From positions 1-15,918 of the forward strand of contig NZ_CALETI010000008.1 of assembly GCF_937920075.1 (NCBI RefSeq): DNA of 15,918 bases, in the 5' to 3' direction. The first letter of the stretch is position 1. Each line of letters starts with the position of its first letter. This DNA comes from an uncultured Agitococcus sp. (GTDB lineage Bacteria > Pseudomonadota > Gammaproteobacteria > Pseudomonadales > Moraxellaceae). Below, one piece after another: positions 1 to 8,657 of this stretch. The notes beneath the pieces are model-generated. The model had not been told where the DNA came from. It saw only the letters and a program-made list of their open reading frames with translations, and ran no database searches. A program made the translations under genes and the position numbers.

Positions 1-994
1 CTTTTATAATCCTGAAATTTTTGATAGTCATATTATAAATCAATACACAGTATCTGATAGCCCAACATGGAAGATAGGTATTGTGAGAAAAAAAGCCAAA
101 TTTGATGAGTCTATGTTGTCATCTATTGAGTATCGTCCTTTTGACAAACGTTGGATTTATTTTGATAAAAATTTGATTGACCGTCATCGTAGTGATGTGA
201 TGCATAATTTTATTAAAATAGACAATTTAGGCTTGTGTTTTAATCGTCAAATTGAACAACAACGGCCATTTACCGATGTTTTTATAGTGCAAAACATCAT
301 TACTAATCACAGTGTTTCACTCAAAGAAAATAATACTATTGCTCCCTTGTATATCTACCCAACCGCTCAAGACTTACTCTCCACAGGTGAGCGTCAACCC
401 AACTTTAACGCTGAAATTATTAAAACTTTCGCCAAAAAGCTTAAACTTACCTTTACGCCCGAAAAACAAAGCACCACAGGTACATTTGCCCCTATAGATG
501 TCTTAGATTATATTTATGCGGTATTACATTCCCCCAACTATCGCAACACCTACAAAGAGTTTTTAAAAACTGACTTTCCGCGTGTGCCATATCCTCAAAA
601 TGTCAACAGTTTTTGGTCATTAGTGAATATTGGTAGTCAAATTCGCCAACTGCACTTACTACAAAGCGACAGCCTCAAACAAAGCCCTGTCACGTATCCA
701 CAAGCAGGTGATAACAAAATCACTCGTAAAATCGTGCAAAAAGATTGGCAACTATTAGCAGATTCATCAACCGTAGGCCGTATTTATATCAACGAGCAAC
801 AGTATTTTGACAATATACCACTCATCGCATGGGAGTTTTATATTGGTGGTTATCAACCTGCTCAAAAATGGCTCAAAGACAGAACAGGTCGCCAACTTAG
901 CACCGCCGATATTCAACATTACCGAAAAATGATTAAAGCCTTAATAGAAACAGCACGTCTTATGCAAGAAGTTGATACTTTATTAGTGCTTTAA
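1..994 (+). CDS. Type ISP restriction-modification enzyme, C-terminal part (5' end outside window)
   Basis: The reading frame is open from base 2 to the TAA at 992-994 with no stop, so 330 codons of a longer protein are visible; the GTG at 83 is internal and not a credible start. The visible part matches the C-terminal target-recognition domain of Type ISP enzymes (the LlaGI/LlaBIII class), large single polypeptides combining nuclease, translocase, N6-adenine methyltransferase and specificity domains. Recognised signatures are YRPFDKRW with the following aromatic stretch (encoded near 140-165), NLGLCFNRQ, the PLYIYP segment, DVLDYIYAVLHSPNYR with TDFPRVPYP, and the near-terminal FYIGGYQPAQKWLKDR followed by a helix ending in LMQEVD. 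Family knowledge says this domain reads the DNA target. The catalytic domains lie off-window, so whether the enzyme is intact cannot be told. The stop is only 10 nt from recC, suggesting co-transcription. Confidence 0.88.
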   Translation, partial: FYNPEIFDSHIINQYTVSDSPTWKIGIVRKKAKFDESMLSSIEYRPFDKRWIYFDKNLIDRHRSDVMHNFIKIDNLGLCFNRQIEQQRPFTDVFIVQNIITNHSVSLKENNTIAPLYIYPTAQDLLSTGERQPNFNAEIIKTFAKKLKLTFTPEKQSTTGTFAPIDVLDYIYAVLHSPNYRNTYKEFLKTDFPRVPYPQNVNSFWSLVNIGSQIRQLHLLQSDSLKQSPVTYPQAGDNKITRKIVQKDWQLLADSSTVGRIYINEQQYFDNIPLIAWEFYIGGYQPAQKWLKDRTGRQLSTADIQHYRKMIKALIETARLMQEVDTLLVL

Positions 995-1004
995 GAGAAA
1001 TACC

Positions 1005-4000
1005 ATGCTCAGCATTTATCAAAGCCACCACCTCGACAACCTGTTTATGCAACTTGCCCAGTTTTTGGGGCGCAAACAAGACAACCCCTTTCAAGCACTC
1101 ACAGTGTTAGTGCCATCGTTGGGCATTGGTCGTTGGTTAACCTACGAATGGGCGCGAGTGTTTGGCGTTTGTGTTAATGTCAATATGGAGTTTCCTGCCA
1201 GTTTTATGTGGGAGTGTTTTGGCAAGATTGTCCCCGAAACACCAAAATCGCCAATTCTTAGTCCGCAAGCGATGCACTGGCGATTATTTACTGCCCTAGA
1301 AAATTTGCCTAATGATGACATTTATCAAGTCTTACATCGTTATTTAGAGCGTAATCCTCAACCGCTTGTAGGGCGTTGGCAATTAGCAGGGCGCATTGCT
1401 GAAGTATTTGGTTATTATCGTACCTATCGACGTGATTGGTTGGCTTTGTGGCGACAAGGGCAATTAGTTGATAAACCTTTTCGTCATCAAGAATGGCAAG
1501 CAGCCTTATGGCAACAATTATTTGCCGAAGAACATCATCAACAAGGTTATTTAATTAAACAGTTTTATTGGCAGTTAAAAAATCATCCGCATTTGTTAAA
1601 ACGCTTGCCACAACGCTTGGCAATTTTTACCACAGTACGTTTGCCACCACACGAACTAGAATTTTTTCGGGTGTTAAGTCTGTTTATTGATATTCATTTT
1701 TATCACTTTAACCCCAGTGGTCAATATTGGGCCGACAGTGTTGACGAAAAATGGCTAGCTAAAATGCAGGTTAAACAACCGACACGAATGGCTTTATATG
1801 ATAAGGGACATCCGTTGTTAACGGCATGGGGCAAACAACATCGTGATACCTTTAGATTATTGTCGCAATTGTCGGGTGGTGAGCAAGATAATGAATGGAT
1901 TGATGTTTTTCCTGAAATTCCAGTTAAACATCTGTTGTCACGTCTACAAGACAGTATTCATCGTTTAGAGCATATTGAAGAGGCCACATGGACAATTGCT
2001 GAAGACGATAAATCAATTCAAATTCATGGTTGTCATAGTCTTACCCGACAATTAGAAGTCTTACACGATACCTTATTACATTTATTTGCCAAAGAACCCA
2101 ACTTAAAACCACAAGATGTGGTGGTGATGTTGCCCGATATTGCCAGTGCCAGTGGCGCAATTGAAGCGGTGTTTGGCACAGTCAGCAAAGATCGTTATAT
2201 TCCTTGGCAGTTAACTGGGGTGGCTAGTGTTGCCGAAAATAGCTTGTGGCGGGCGTTTGAAAGTTTATACAGCCTAAGCCAAGAGCGTTTTGCTTTATCA
2301 ACGTTTATTGATTGGCTGAGTTTAGCGCCTGTGTTGAGTTATTATGATTTAGTGGCAGAAGACATCGAACGTTGCGTCAGCTTATTAGAAAAAGCAGCCG
2401 TGTATCGTGGTTTGGATGGTCTGCATCGTGCACAAATGACAGGTGATAATACTGATACGGATGATGTGCATACCTTTTTATTTGGTTTAGAGCGCTTATT
2501 ATTAGCAACAGCCTTACCCAGTGACTATCAAGAGCTGTATGCAGGCATTCAACCTGTTGCTGATATTGAGGCGAGTGATTTTGCCTTGATTGGGGTTTTG
2601 TGCCAAGCGGTGAGTGATATTGCCGAACGCCGCTACGCATGGCAACAACGTCAGCACGCCTTACAAGGTTTGGCACAACTTCAGGCAGACTTGTTAAAGT
2701 TTTTTGTTGCTCAGGTTGGTTCGAGAGCATGGGAAAGCTTAACCAAAGCTATTGAAGAGCTGCAAGAAACTTTAACCATTTCACCCATCAATGAACCCAT
2801 ACCTTTAAGTTTATTATTATCTGATTTACAACAACGTGTTGCGGCTTCTGCGCCGGGTGCTGTACCAGGTGGCGTCGTGCATTTTAGCCGTTTAGGCTCA
2901 TTACGTTTATTGCCCTATAAAGTCATCGCCATGTTGGGCTTAGAGGACACCGCCTTTCCGCGTCGGGAACAAAATAATGAATTTGACTTGTTAAGCCAAG
3001 ATGACCAACCAAGAGCAGGTGACCGTTCACGGCGTGATGATGACAAAGCGATGTTTTTAGAAAACTTAATGACTGCCGAAGAACATTTGTTATTGTTTTA
3101 TAATGGTTTTAGTCATCACAGTGCCACGCATTACCCGCCGTCATCATTAATTAGCCAATTGTTAGATTATTTAAGTCGACGAGTGATTGGCGGCAAAGCT
3201 GAGGTCGAACAACATTGTTGCTATTTTCATCGTTTACAAGCGTTTAGTCCGAGTTATTTTGGTGCGCTGAGTGATAAAAAGTTGCCCATTAGTTTTGCCC
3301 AAGAATGGTTGCCTGCGGCACAAGCAGTGTTAACCACCAGTGTTGTGCCTTCGTGTTTTGTCAATACGCCATTGCCTTTGGATGAAACTTTAAAACAAGT
3401 GAGCCTTGTCAGCCTATATCGTTTTTACCAACATCCCGCTAAATATTTTTTAAGTCAACAAGCCAAACTACATATTCAAACTTTAGAAGACCAACATCGA
3501 GACGAAGAACCCTTACGTCTTGATAATTTGGCGAAGTGGCAATTACGCAGCCAATTAGTGCATGAACAACAATTACCTTTGGCGCGATTTCGTGCCAGTG
3601 GCCAATTGCCTGTTGGGGTGATTGGTGAAGTGTATTGCCAACAAAGTGCACAAGATTTACAACAACTGAAACAAGCGATTCAACGCTATCAATTGGATTA
3701 TCAAAAGCAGCACTATTTATTTACTTTATTGGATGATAATCAGCATTCATGGCAATTAAGCGCGCATCTTGCCCCTGTCGATTTACCGTATCAGTTGGAA
3801 TATATTGTCTCTAAATGCCGAGATAAACATTTATTAAATGCGTGGTTGCATCATTTATTATGGCAATTAGCAGGCGCGAATAAGCCGACTTATTGGCTTT
3901 TCTTAGACCAAGCTTATGGTTTTGAGCCGATTCCACGCCTACAAGCCGAACATTATGTGCAAGTTTATTACCGCTATTGGCAACAAGGGCTACAACAACC

Positions 4001-4289
4001 GTTATTGTTAAGTGTCGAAGCCGCTTTTAGTTATATGACCAAGTTAAATGGCAGACAAGCAGATGATGCCGCCAAAGCTGCCCTCAAAAAATGGACAGAG
4101 CAAATTGTAGACGATGTGTATTGGCGACAAGTGTTACCCGAAACCGAACGTGAAAAGTTGCCTTCGGAGTTTATTGAGCAAGCTTTAGCGTTATATCAGC
4201 CGATTTTTAATCATAGCAAGGCATTAAATTGGCGAACCTTGGCGCAGGATATGGACGCTATAGAATGCTCTCGAATTGTTAATAATTAA
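1005..4289 (+). CDS. recC: Exodeoxyribonuclease V subunit gamma, RecC
   Basis: This encodes a 1094-residue protein, close to the roughly 1120 residues of E. coli RecC. RecC is the scaffold of the RecBCD helicase-nuclease, splits the duplex at double-strand ends and scans for Chi. The N-terminus carries the family pattern VLVPSLGIGRWL followed by an Fxxxxx-FMWECFGKIVPE stretch (residues about 35-80). The central inactive helicase-like part has the IHGCHSLTRQLEVLHD block (about 345) and the SRLGSLRLLPYKVIAMLGL plus DTAFPR block (about 626-655). Next comes the diagnostic GDRSRRDDDK segment near residue 671. The C-terminal part begins with VSLVSLYRFYQHPAKYFL and corresponds to the nuclease-like, catalytically dead domain. 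The ATG is supported by an AAGAGA at 993-998, 6 nt upstream, which overlaps the stop of the restriction gene. No frameshift is seen. recB is not adjacent: a toxin-antitoxin pair intervenes. Confidence 0.96.
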   Translation: MLSIYQSHHLDNLFMQLAQFLGRKQDNPFQALTVLVPSLGIGRWLTYEWARVFGVCVNVNMEFPASFMWECFGKIVPETPKSPILSPQAMHWRLFTALENLPNDDIYQVLHRYLERNPQPLVGRWQLAGRIAEVFGYYRTYRRDWLALWRQGQLVDKPFRHQEWQAALWQQLFAEEHHQQGYLIKQFYWQLKNHPHLLKRLPQRLAIFTTVRLPPHELEFFRVLSLFIDIHFYHFNPSGQYWADSVDEKWLAKMQVKQPTRMALYDKGHPLLTAWGKQHRDTFRLLSQLSGGEQDNEWIDVFPEIPVKHLLSRLQDSIHRLEHIEEATWTIAEDDKSIQIHGCHSLTRQLEVLHDTLLHLFAKEPNLKPQDVVVMLPDIASASGAIEAVFGTVSKDRYIPWQLTGVASVAENSLWRAFESLYSLSQERFALSTFIDWLSLAPVLSYYDLVAEDIERCVSLLEKAAVYRGLDGLHRAQMTGDNTDTDDVHTFLFGLERLLLATALPSDYQELYAGIQPVADIEASDFALIGVLCQAVSDIAERRYAWQQRQHALQGLAQLQADLLKFFVAQVGSRAWESLTKAIEELQETLTISPINEPIPLSLLLSDLQQRVAASAPGAVPGGVVHFSRLGSLRLLPYKVIAMLGLEDTAFPRREQNNEFDLLSQDDQPRAGDRSRRDDDKAMFLENLMTAEEHLLLFYNGFSHHSATHYPPSSLISQLLDYLSRRVIGGKAEVEQHCCYFHRLQAFSPSYFGALSDKKLPISFAQEWLPAAQAVLTTSVVPSCFVNTPLPLDETLKQVSLVSLYRFYQHPAKYFLSQQAKLHIQTLEDQHRDEEPLRLDNLAKWQLRSQLVHEQQLPLARFRASGQLPVGVIGEVYCQQSAQDLQQLKQAIQRYQLDYQKQHYLFTLLDDNQHSWQLSAHLAPVDLPYQLEYIVSKCRDKHLLNAWLHHLLWQLAGANKPTYWLFLDQAYGFEPIPRLQAEHYVQVYYRYWQQGLQQPLLLSVEAAFSYMTKLNGRQADDAAKAALKKWTEQIVDDVYWRQVLPETEREKLPSEFIEQALALYQPIFNHSKALNWRTLAQDMDAIECSRIVNN

Positions 4290-4304
4290 TTATAAGCCTA
4301 TAAT
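4276..4304 (+). promoter_or_regulatory. Sigma-70 promoter of the toxin-antitoxin pair
   Basis: A perfect -10 box TATAAT lies at 4299-4304. A TTGTTA (4 of 6 matches to TTGACA) lies at 4276-4281, giving the ideal 17-nt spacer. The -35 box is inside the last codons of recC. Transcription would start near 4311, leaving a leader of about 32 nt before the antitoxin ATG. Because no other clear promoter is seen before recB, this promoter may also supply recB transcription (inference). Confidence 0.7.
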
Positions 4305-4326
4305 GTACGCTATATCGGTGTACATT
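4302..4326. promoter_or_regulatory. Palindromic operator of the toxin-antitoxin operon
   Basis: A perfect 7-bp inverted repeat AATGTAC - 11 nt - GTACATT overlaps the end of the -10 box and the expected transcription start. Ribbon-helix-helix antitoxins of the DUF1778/TacA family repress their own operon by binding such palindromes, so this is the likely autoregulatory site. The repeat is seen in the sequence; the binding is inferred. Confidence 0.65.
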
Positions 4327-4342
4327 TTTGGGGGAGCTTATC

Positions 4343-4609
4343 ATGCAAAATACAGCCGCTGTAGAACGTATACATTTACGAGCCTCACTTGAAGCTAAAC
4401 AAACAATAGAGCAAGCCGCCGCTTTATCTGGCGTGAGCGTGAGTGCCTTTGTCTTAGAACATGCCTACCAAGCTGCTCGTAAAGCGGTTTTAGAACAACA
4501 ACAAATTAGCTTAGGCCGTGAAGATTGGGCAGCACTAGAGAAAGCTTTAGAAAACCCTGCACCACCCACCAAAACAATGCTTGATTTTATGCGTGGAGAA
4601 AATATCTAA
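4343..4609 (+). CDS. tacA: DUF1778 / TacA-type ribbon-helix-helix antitoxin
   Basis: This encodes an 88-residue protein. The ATG at 4343 is chosen because a strong GGGGGAG (4330-4336) sits 6 nt upstream; a TTG at 4328, five codons earlier, would place the start before this site. Residues about 9-50 (beginning RIHLRAS, with a predicted strand and two helices including TIEQAAALSGVSVSAFVLEHA) form the ribbon-helix-helix DNA-binding and dimerisation domain. The C-terminal part, with DWAALEKALENPAPP (61-75), matches the family segment that wraps around and neutralises the GNAT toxin. The stop codon overlaps the toxin ATG by one base (TAATG), typical of translational coupling. It probably represses its promoter through the palindrome at 4302-4326. 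The family call is strong; the symbol tacA is by analogy to Salmonella. Confidence 0.88.
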   Translation: MQNTAAVERIHLRASLEAKQTIEQAAALSGVSVSAFVLEHAYQAARKAVLEQQQISLGREDWAALEKALENPAPPTKTMLDFMRGENI

Positions 4610-5094
4610 TGTTTGATATTGATGTACTCAGCCGACAATATCAACGTGATCGTTTTGATTGTGGACAAGTTGATCTTAATACATTTATTAAGCAATATGC
4701 TTTACAGCAACAAGGTCGTTTTTTAAGCCAAACCTATGTCGCTTATAATCCTACAAAGCAAGTAATTGGCTTTTATAGTTTAGCTAACGGTAGTACATTG
4801 CGTGATGATTTACCAATAACAGAACAAAAACGATTACCTCGTTATCCCATTCCTTGTGTGATTATTGGTCGTTTTGCGGTGGATATAAATTATCAAGGTA
4901 AAGGGTTAGGGCAAGCTTTATTACGCCATGCTTTTAAGAAAATTATCGACATATCCACACTGACAGGAACAGCCTATATTTTGGTACATGCTAAAGATGA
5001 TAAAGCAGCTTCTTTTTATCAAAAGCTTGGTTTTCAATCATTCCCACAACAAGCATTAACCTTATTTTTGCCTGTTGCATCACTGCCTCGCTAG
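4609..5094 (+). CDS. tacT: GNAT-family acetyltransferase toxin (TacT-like)
   Basis: This encodes a 161-residue GCN5-related N-acetyltransferase. TacT-family toxins transfer acetyl from acetyl-CoA to the amino group of the amino acid on charged tRNA, blocking translation. The N-terminal RFDCGQVDLNTFI (15-27) is the family's FxCG hallmark. The acetyl-CoA binding motif A is RFAVDINYQGKGLG (88-101), with QGKGLG as the pyrophosphate loop. Tyr137 in SFYQKLGF is the expected catalytic tyrosine. Length is typical and no damage is seen, so the toxin is probably active. The ATG overlaps the antitoxin stop; GGAGA at 4595-4599 serves as its ribosome binding site. The pair is inserted between recC and recB. 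Target specificity (which aminoacyl-tRNA) cannot be read from sequence. Confidence 0.88.
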   Translation: MFDIDVLSRQYQRDRFDCGQVDLNTFIKQYALQQQGRFLSQTYVAYNPTKQVIGFYSLANGSTLRDDLPITEQKRLPRYPIPCVIIGRFAVDINYQGKGLGQALLRHAFKKIIDISTLTGTAYILVHAKDDKAASFYQKLGFQSFPQQALTLFLPVASLPR

Positions 5095-5114
5095 TCTGAG
5101 TTGGCGCAATTAAC

Positions 5115-8100
5115 ATGACTAAACAAATTCCTGCCTTAAATTGTCCTTTATATGGGGTGCAATTAATTGAAGCCTCTGCAGGAACAGGTAAAACGTGGAC
5201 ATTGTCGGCATTATTTGCGCGGTTAATTGTGCAAAAACAGCTCGAAGTCAAACATATTTTAGCCATCACCTTTACCAAAGCGGCGGCGGCAGAGTTGCGC
5301 GACCGTATTAGAAAACGTTTATTAGAAGTTAAATATACCTTAGAACAAGAACAGCCAAATCCTGAAGAGGTCGTTGGTGATTATTTGTATGGCTGGTTGC
5401 AAAAAAATGGTGGTAAACAACTGGGTATCGACCGCTTACATAACGCCATTGTTAACTTTGATGAAGCCACCATCACCACCATTAATGGTTTTTGCCAAGG
5501 TGAATTGGTTGAGCAGGCTTTAGCCAGCGGTATGCCCTTTGAAACCACGTTAATTAGTGATACCGCGCCCATTTTACATGACATTATTCAAGATTATTGT
5601 CGGCAACAATGGCGACAAGCCGAACCATTATTAGTCAATTATTTTTTAAGCAAAGAAGAGTTTTCTTTAAGCAGCTTATATGCCTTTGTCTCGGGCATTT
5701 TGCATCAAGGTCAAGCACGTGTCCTTAAACCCAGCTTTTTATTTAATGGTCAACTGTACCAACAAACAGAACAATTTTTTAATAAATTACAACAGCTCTG
5801 GCAAAAACAAGCTCAGGACATTATTCAGCTTTTTTATCAACACAAACACACGTTAAATGGTAATAAATATAAAGGAGATACGGTTGCTAGATGGCTGAGC
5901 GCACTAGAGTTGGCCATGAACGCGGGTTTAATGGAATTATTGGCGAATGATGATGCCCAAACGGCCATCCACAAGCTTAGTTATAGTACCCTGCAAGAAG
6001 CAGTGAAAAAAAACAACCCAGAATTTCCACAGCATCGTTTTTTTGATGGCTGCCAGCATTTAGCCGAATTATTAGCAAAAACCGACAAACAACTGCAACT
6101 ACAAGCTATCGCCTTTAAATGTGATTTATTAACTCATAGTGGTAAAGCTTTATTAGAACGTTTACATGCCAAACAAGCGCAAAGTTTTGATATGCAAATT
6201 AAAGGTTTAGCCAAAGCCTTAACCCATGCCGATACAGGTCAGGTGCTTGCCCAAGCTTTACGGCAAAAATACCCTGTAGCCTTGGTTGATGAATTTCAGG
6301 ACACTGATAACTATCAATATCAAATTTTGCAACATATGTATTTGCAAGCCGAGGCGCGCAAACAAAATTGTGCCTTGTTTTTGGTGGGCGACCCTAAGCA
6401 AGCGATTTATCGTTTTCGTGGGGCAGATGTTTACACCTATTTAAAAGCCTATCAGCAAGTAGCTGAGCAACAACGTCATCATCTTAATCAAAACCAACGC
6501 TCAGTTGCGCCTTTGATTCATGCCTTAAATACCTTTTTTCACCAGCAGCCTGATGCCTTTAAACAAGAAAAAATTGTTTATCATCCTGTTGATGTTGGGC
6601 AACGAGCGCATAGTCCGTTAATTGACAACCGCGAAAGCTCCCAAGCCAATTATCAGCCGTTACGATTTATCTATTGGCCAATCGAAAAAATCACTGTCAA
6701 AGAGCAAGCCCGCGATTGGGCAATTAATAGTACCGTGGCGGAAATTATTCGTTTATTAACAGGCGCAGCCGACGGACAGGTGTTGTTGGGTGAACGTGCG
6801 GTTGAAGCCAAAGATATGGTGATTTTGGTTCGTAGCCATTTTGAAGGCAGTTTGTGTCAGGCTGAATTAGCAAAATCGGGTATTAAAGCCGCGCTTCAGT
6901 CCAATAAAACCGTGTTTGAAAGTGAAGAAGCCGAAGATATGTCACGGGTGTTGGCTGCTTTTGCCGAGCCACACAACGAAGGCAAAGTACGTGCCGTGTT
7001 AGCTTCACGGTTATGTGGGGCAACGTTGGCCGATTTAGTCACATGGCAAGCTAATGCCAAATTATGGACACAACATTTAATTCGTTTTCAGAATTATCAT
7101 AAATTATGGCAACAAAAAGGCTTTATTGTGGCGTGGCGAGAATTTTTGCAGCAAGAAGGTGCAATTGCACGTTTGGCGCAGCTGCCGCAAGGAGAACGCA
7201 TTTTAACCAACTTTTTGCATTTAGCTGATTTATTGCATGAAGAGTATCGTCAACGGGCAGGCATGCGCCAATTAAGTGACTGGTTTTTACAGCAACGGCT
7301 AGAGCCAAAAAATAGCGTTAATGGTGAATTACGTTTAGAAAGTGATGAAAACTTAATTCGGATTATCACCATCCACCAATCTAAAGGCTTGGAATATCCG
7401 ATTGTGTTTGTGCCAACCTTGTGGAACCCACCTGATCCCACACGCAATACCCCGTTTTATCATCAAGATGATGAAGCTATTTTTAATCTTAATCCTGAAT
7501 TAGACGAACAAGCCCAACAAGCCTTACGCAATGAAACCTTAAGCGAAGAGTTACGCTTGGGTTATGTGGCTCTCACTCGCGCGGCACAACGTTGTTATAT
7601 TCATTGGTGTCCTTATGAAAGCAAAGATTCGGTAAAAAACTCGCCTTTAGGTCATTGGCTGGTGGAAGGGCTAACTAGCCTACAAAAATTACAACAACAA
7701 GCACCACAATTAATCGCCTTACAAGCGGCAGAGCCTGTTGAATTACCTATGCTCAAAATTAACAATCAAGCTAATACACCAATGACCGTGCCGAGTGCGC
7801 CGAAAGTGGCATGGGGCTATCGTTTAACCAGTTTTAGTAGTTTGCAACAAGGCGCAAAAGCCTTACAAACCGATTATGAAGTTTTAGAAATCAAAGATGA
7901 TGAAGGCAAAGAAATTGTTCTAGAGTATGAAGATCAAGAAGTGCAGTTAGCACGCTTCAACTTTGCAGGTAAAAAAGTCTTAGCAACCAGTGTTGGTAAT
8001 TGTTTGCATAAAATTTTTGAACATGCCGATTTTACCAAGCCTGTTGCTGACTGGCAGGAAAATATCGAGCGGCAATTAAAAGCACATGGCATTATTGCTT

Positions 8101-8657
8101 CATGGCAAGATGATGTGGTGCATTGGTTAAATGAGGTGATGCAAGCACGCTTAATGCCCAATTTGCGCTTAAGTCAACTTAGCCACGAACATACCTTACG
8201 CGAACTAGACTTTCATTTACCGTTAAATCAATTTCAAACCACAGCGTTAATACGTTGTTTGCAAAAATATGGTATTGCAGTGGGGGAGTTGCCCTATCAA
8301 ACCATTACCGGCTTTTTAAAAGGCTCTATCGACCTCGTGTTTCAGCATCAAGGGCAATATTTTATTGCCGACTATAAAAGTAATCATTTAGGCCATCAGC
8401 TTGATGACTATCAAGGCGATAAATTACACGAAGCTATGTTTAGTCATGGCTATAACCTACAAGCCGCCATTTATTCATTAGCCTTACATCGTTGGCTGAG
8501 TAGTCAATTACGTGACTATCAACCTGAACGTCATTTTGGTGGTGTATTTTATTTGTTTTTACGTGGCATGAATGTTCATGGTACAGAAGGTATTTACCAT
8601 TGGCAGCCTAATTTAAAGTTATTGGATGAGTTAGTAGATTTGCTTGGAAGTTATTAA
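5115..8657 (+). CDS. recB: Exodeoxyribonuclease V subunit beta, RecB
   Basis: This encodes 1180 residues, the same length as E. coli RecB, the 3'-5' helicase and the sole nuclease of RecBCD, which also loads RecA. The SF1 helicase motifs are all present: Walker A ASAGTGKT (20-27), Ia AITFTKAAAAELRDR, II DEFQDTD (about 391-397), III GDPKQAIYRFRGAD, IV NQRS, V TIHQSKGLEYP (about 750) and VI GYVALTRAA. The C-terminal nuclease domain has Asp1073 (GSIDLVF), Asp1086 and Lys1088 (ADYKSN), with the same spacing as E. coli Asp1067, Asp1080 and Lys1082, followed by the YNLQAAIYSLALHRWL helix. The enzyme therefore looks fully active. The start is 20 nt after the toxin stop and is preceded by no good Shine-Dalgarno sequence, only a TGAG about 14 nt upstream. 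No recD follows, in contrast to the common recB-recD order. Confidence 0.97.
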   Translation: MTKQIPALNCPLYGVQLIEASAGTGKTWTLSALFARLIVQKQLEVKHILAITFTKAAAAELRDRIRKRLLEVKYTLEQEQPNPEEVVGDYLYGWLQKNGGKQLGIDRLHNAIVNFDEATITTINGFCQGELVEQALASGMPFETTLISDTAPILHDIIQDYCRQQWRQAEPLLVNYFLSKEEFSLSSLYAFVSGILHQGQARVLKPSFLFNGQLYQQTEQFFNKLQQLWQKQAQDIIQLFYQHKHTLNGNKYKGDTVARWLSALELAMNAGLMELLANDDAQTAIHKLSYSTLQEAVKKNNPEFPQHRFFDGCQHLAELLAKTDKQLQLQAIAFKCDLLTHSGKALLERLHAKQAQSFDMQIKGLAKALTHADTGQVLAQALRQKYPVALVDEFQDTDNYQYQILQHMYLQAEARKQNCALFLVGDPKQAIYRFRGADVYTYLKAYQQVAEQQRHHLNQNQRSVAPLIHALNTFFHQQPDAFKQEKIVYHPVDVGQRAHSPLIDNRESSQANYQPLRFIYWPIEKITVKEQARDWAINSTVAEIIRLLTGAADGQVLLGERAVEAKDMVILVRSHFEGSLCQAELAKSGIKAALQSNKTVFESEEAEDMSRVLAAFAEPHNEGKVRAVLASRLCGATLADLVTWQANAKLWTQHLIRFQNYHKLWQQKGFIVAWREFLQQEGAIARLAQLPQGERILTNFLHLADLLHEEYRQRAGMRQLSDWFLQQRLEPKNSVNGELRLESDENLIRIITIHQSKGLEYPIVFVPTLWNPPDPTRNTPFYHQDDEAIFNLNPELDEQAQQALRNETLSEELRLGYVALTRAAQRCYIHWCPYESKDSVKNSPLGHWLVEGLTSLQKLQQQAPQLIALQAAEPVELPMLKINNQANTPMTVPSAPKVAWGYRLTSFSSLQQGAKALQTDYEVLEIKDDEGKEIVLEYEDQEVQLARFNFAGKKVLATSVGNCLHKIFEHADFTKPVADWQENIERQLKAHGIIASWQDDVVHWLNEVMQARLMPNLRLSQLSHEHTLRELDFHLPLNQFQTTALIRCLQKYGIAVGELPYQTITGFLKGSIDLVFQHQGQYFIADYKSNHLGHQLDDYQGDKLHEAMFSHGYNLQAAIYSLALHRWLSSQLRDYQPERHFGGVFYLFLRGMNVHGTEGIYHWQPNLKLLDELVDLLGSY

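Noticed and set aside
83..994. A complete short gene starting with GTG at 83
   Set aside because: The frame stays open to the left edge, and the residues before the GTG continue into the conserved domain, so this is an internal codon of a longer gene.
2377..2730. Open frame on the minus strand inside recC (117 codons)
   Set aside because: It lies wholly inside a conserved gene, shows no recognisable domain, and is a shadow of the real frame; the same applies to the other short antisense frames inside recB, the adaptor, the pump, pssA and msrQ.
7658..7665. An exact E. coli Chi octamer GCTGGTGG inside recB
   Set aside because: One occurrence in about 16 kb is compatible with chance, and the Chi sequence of this organism is unknown.
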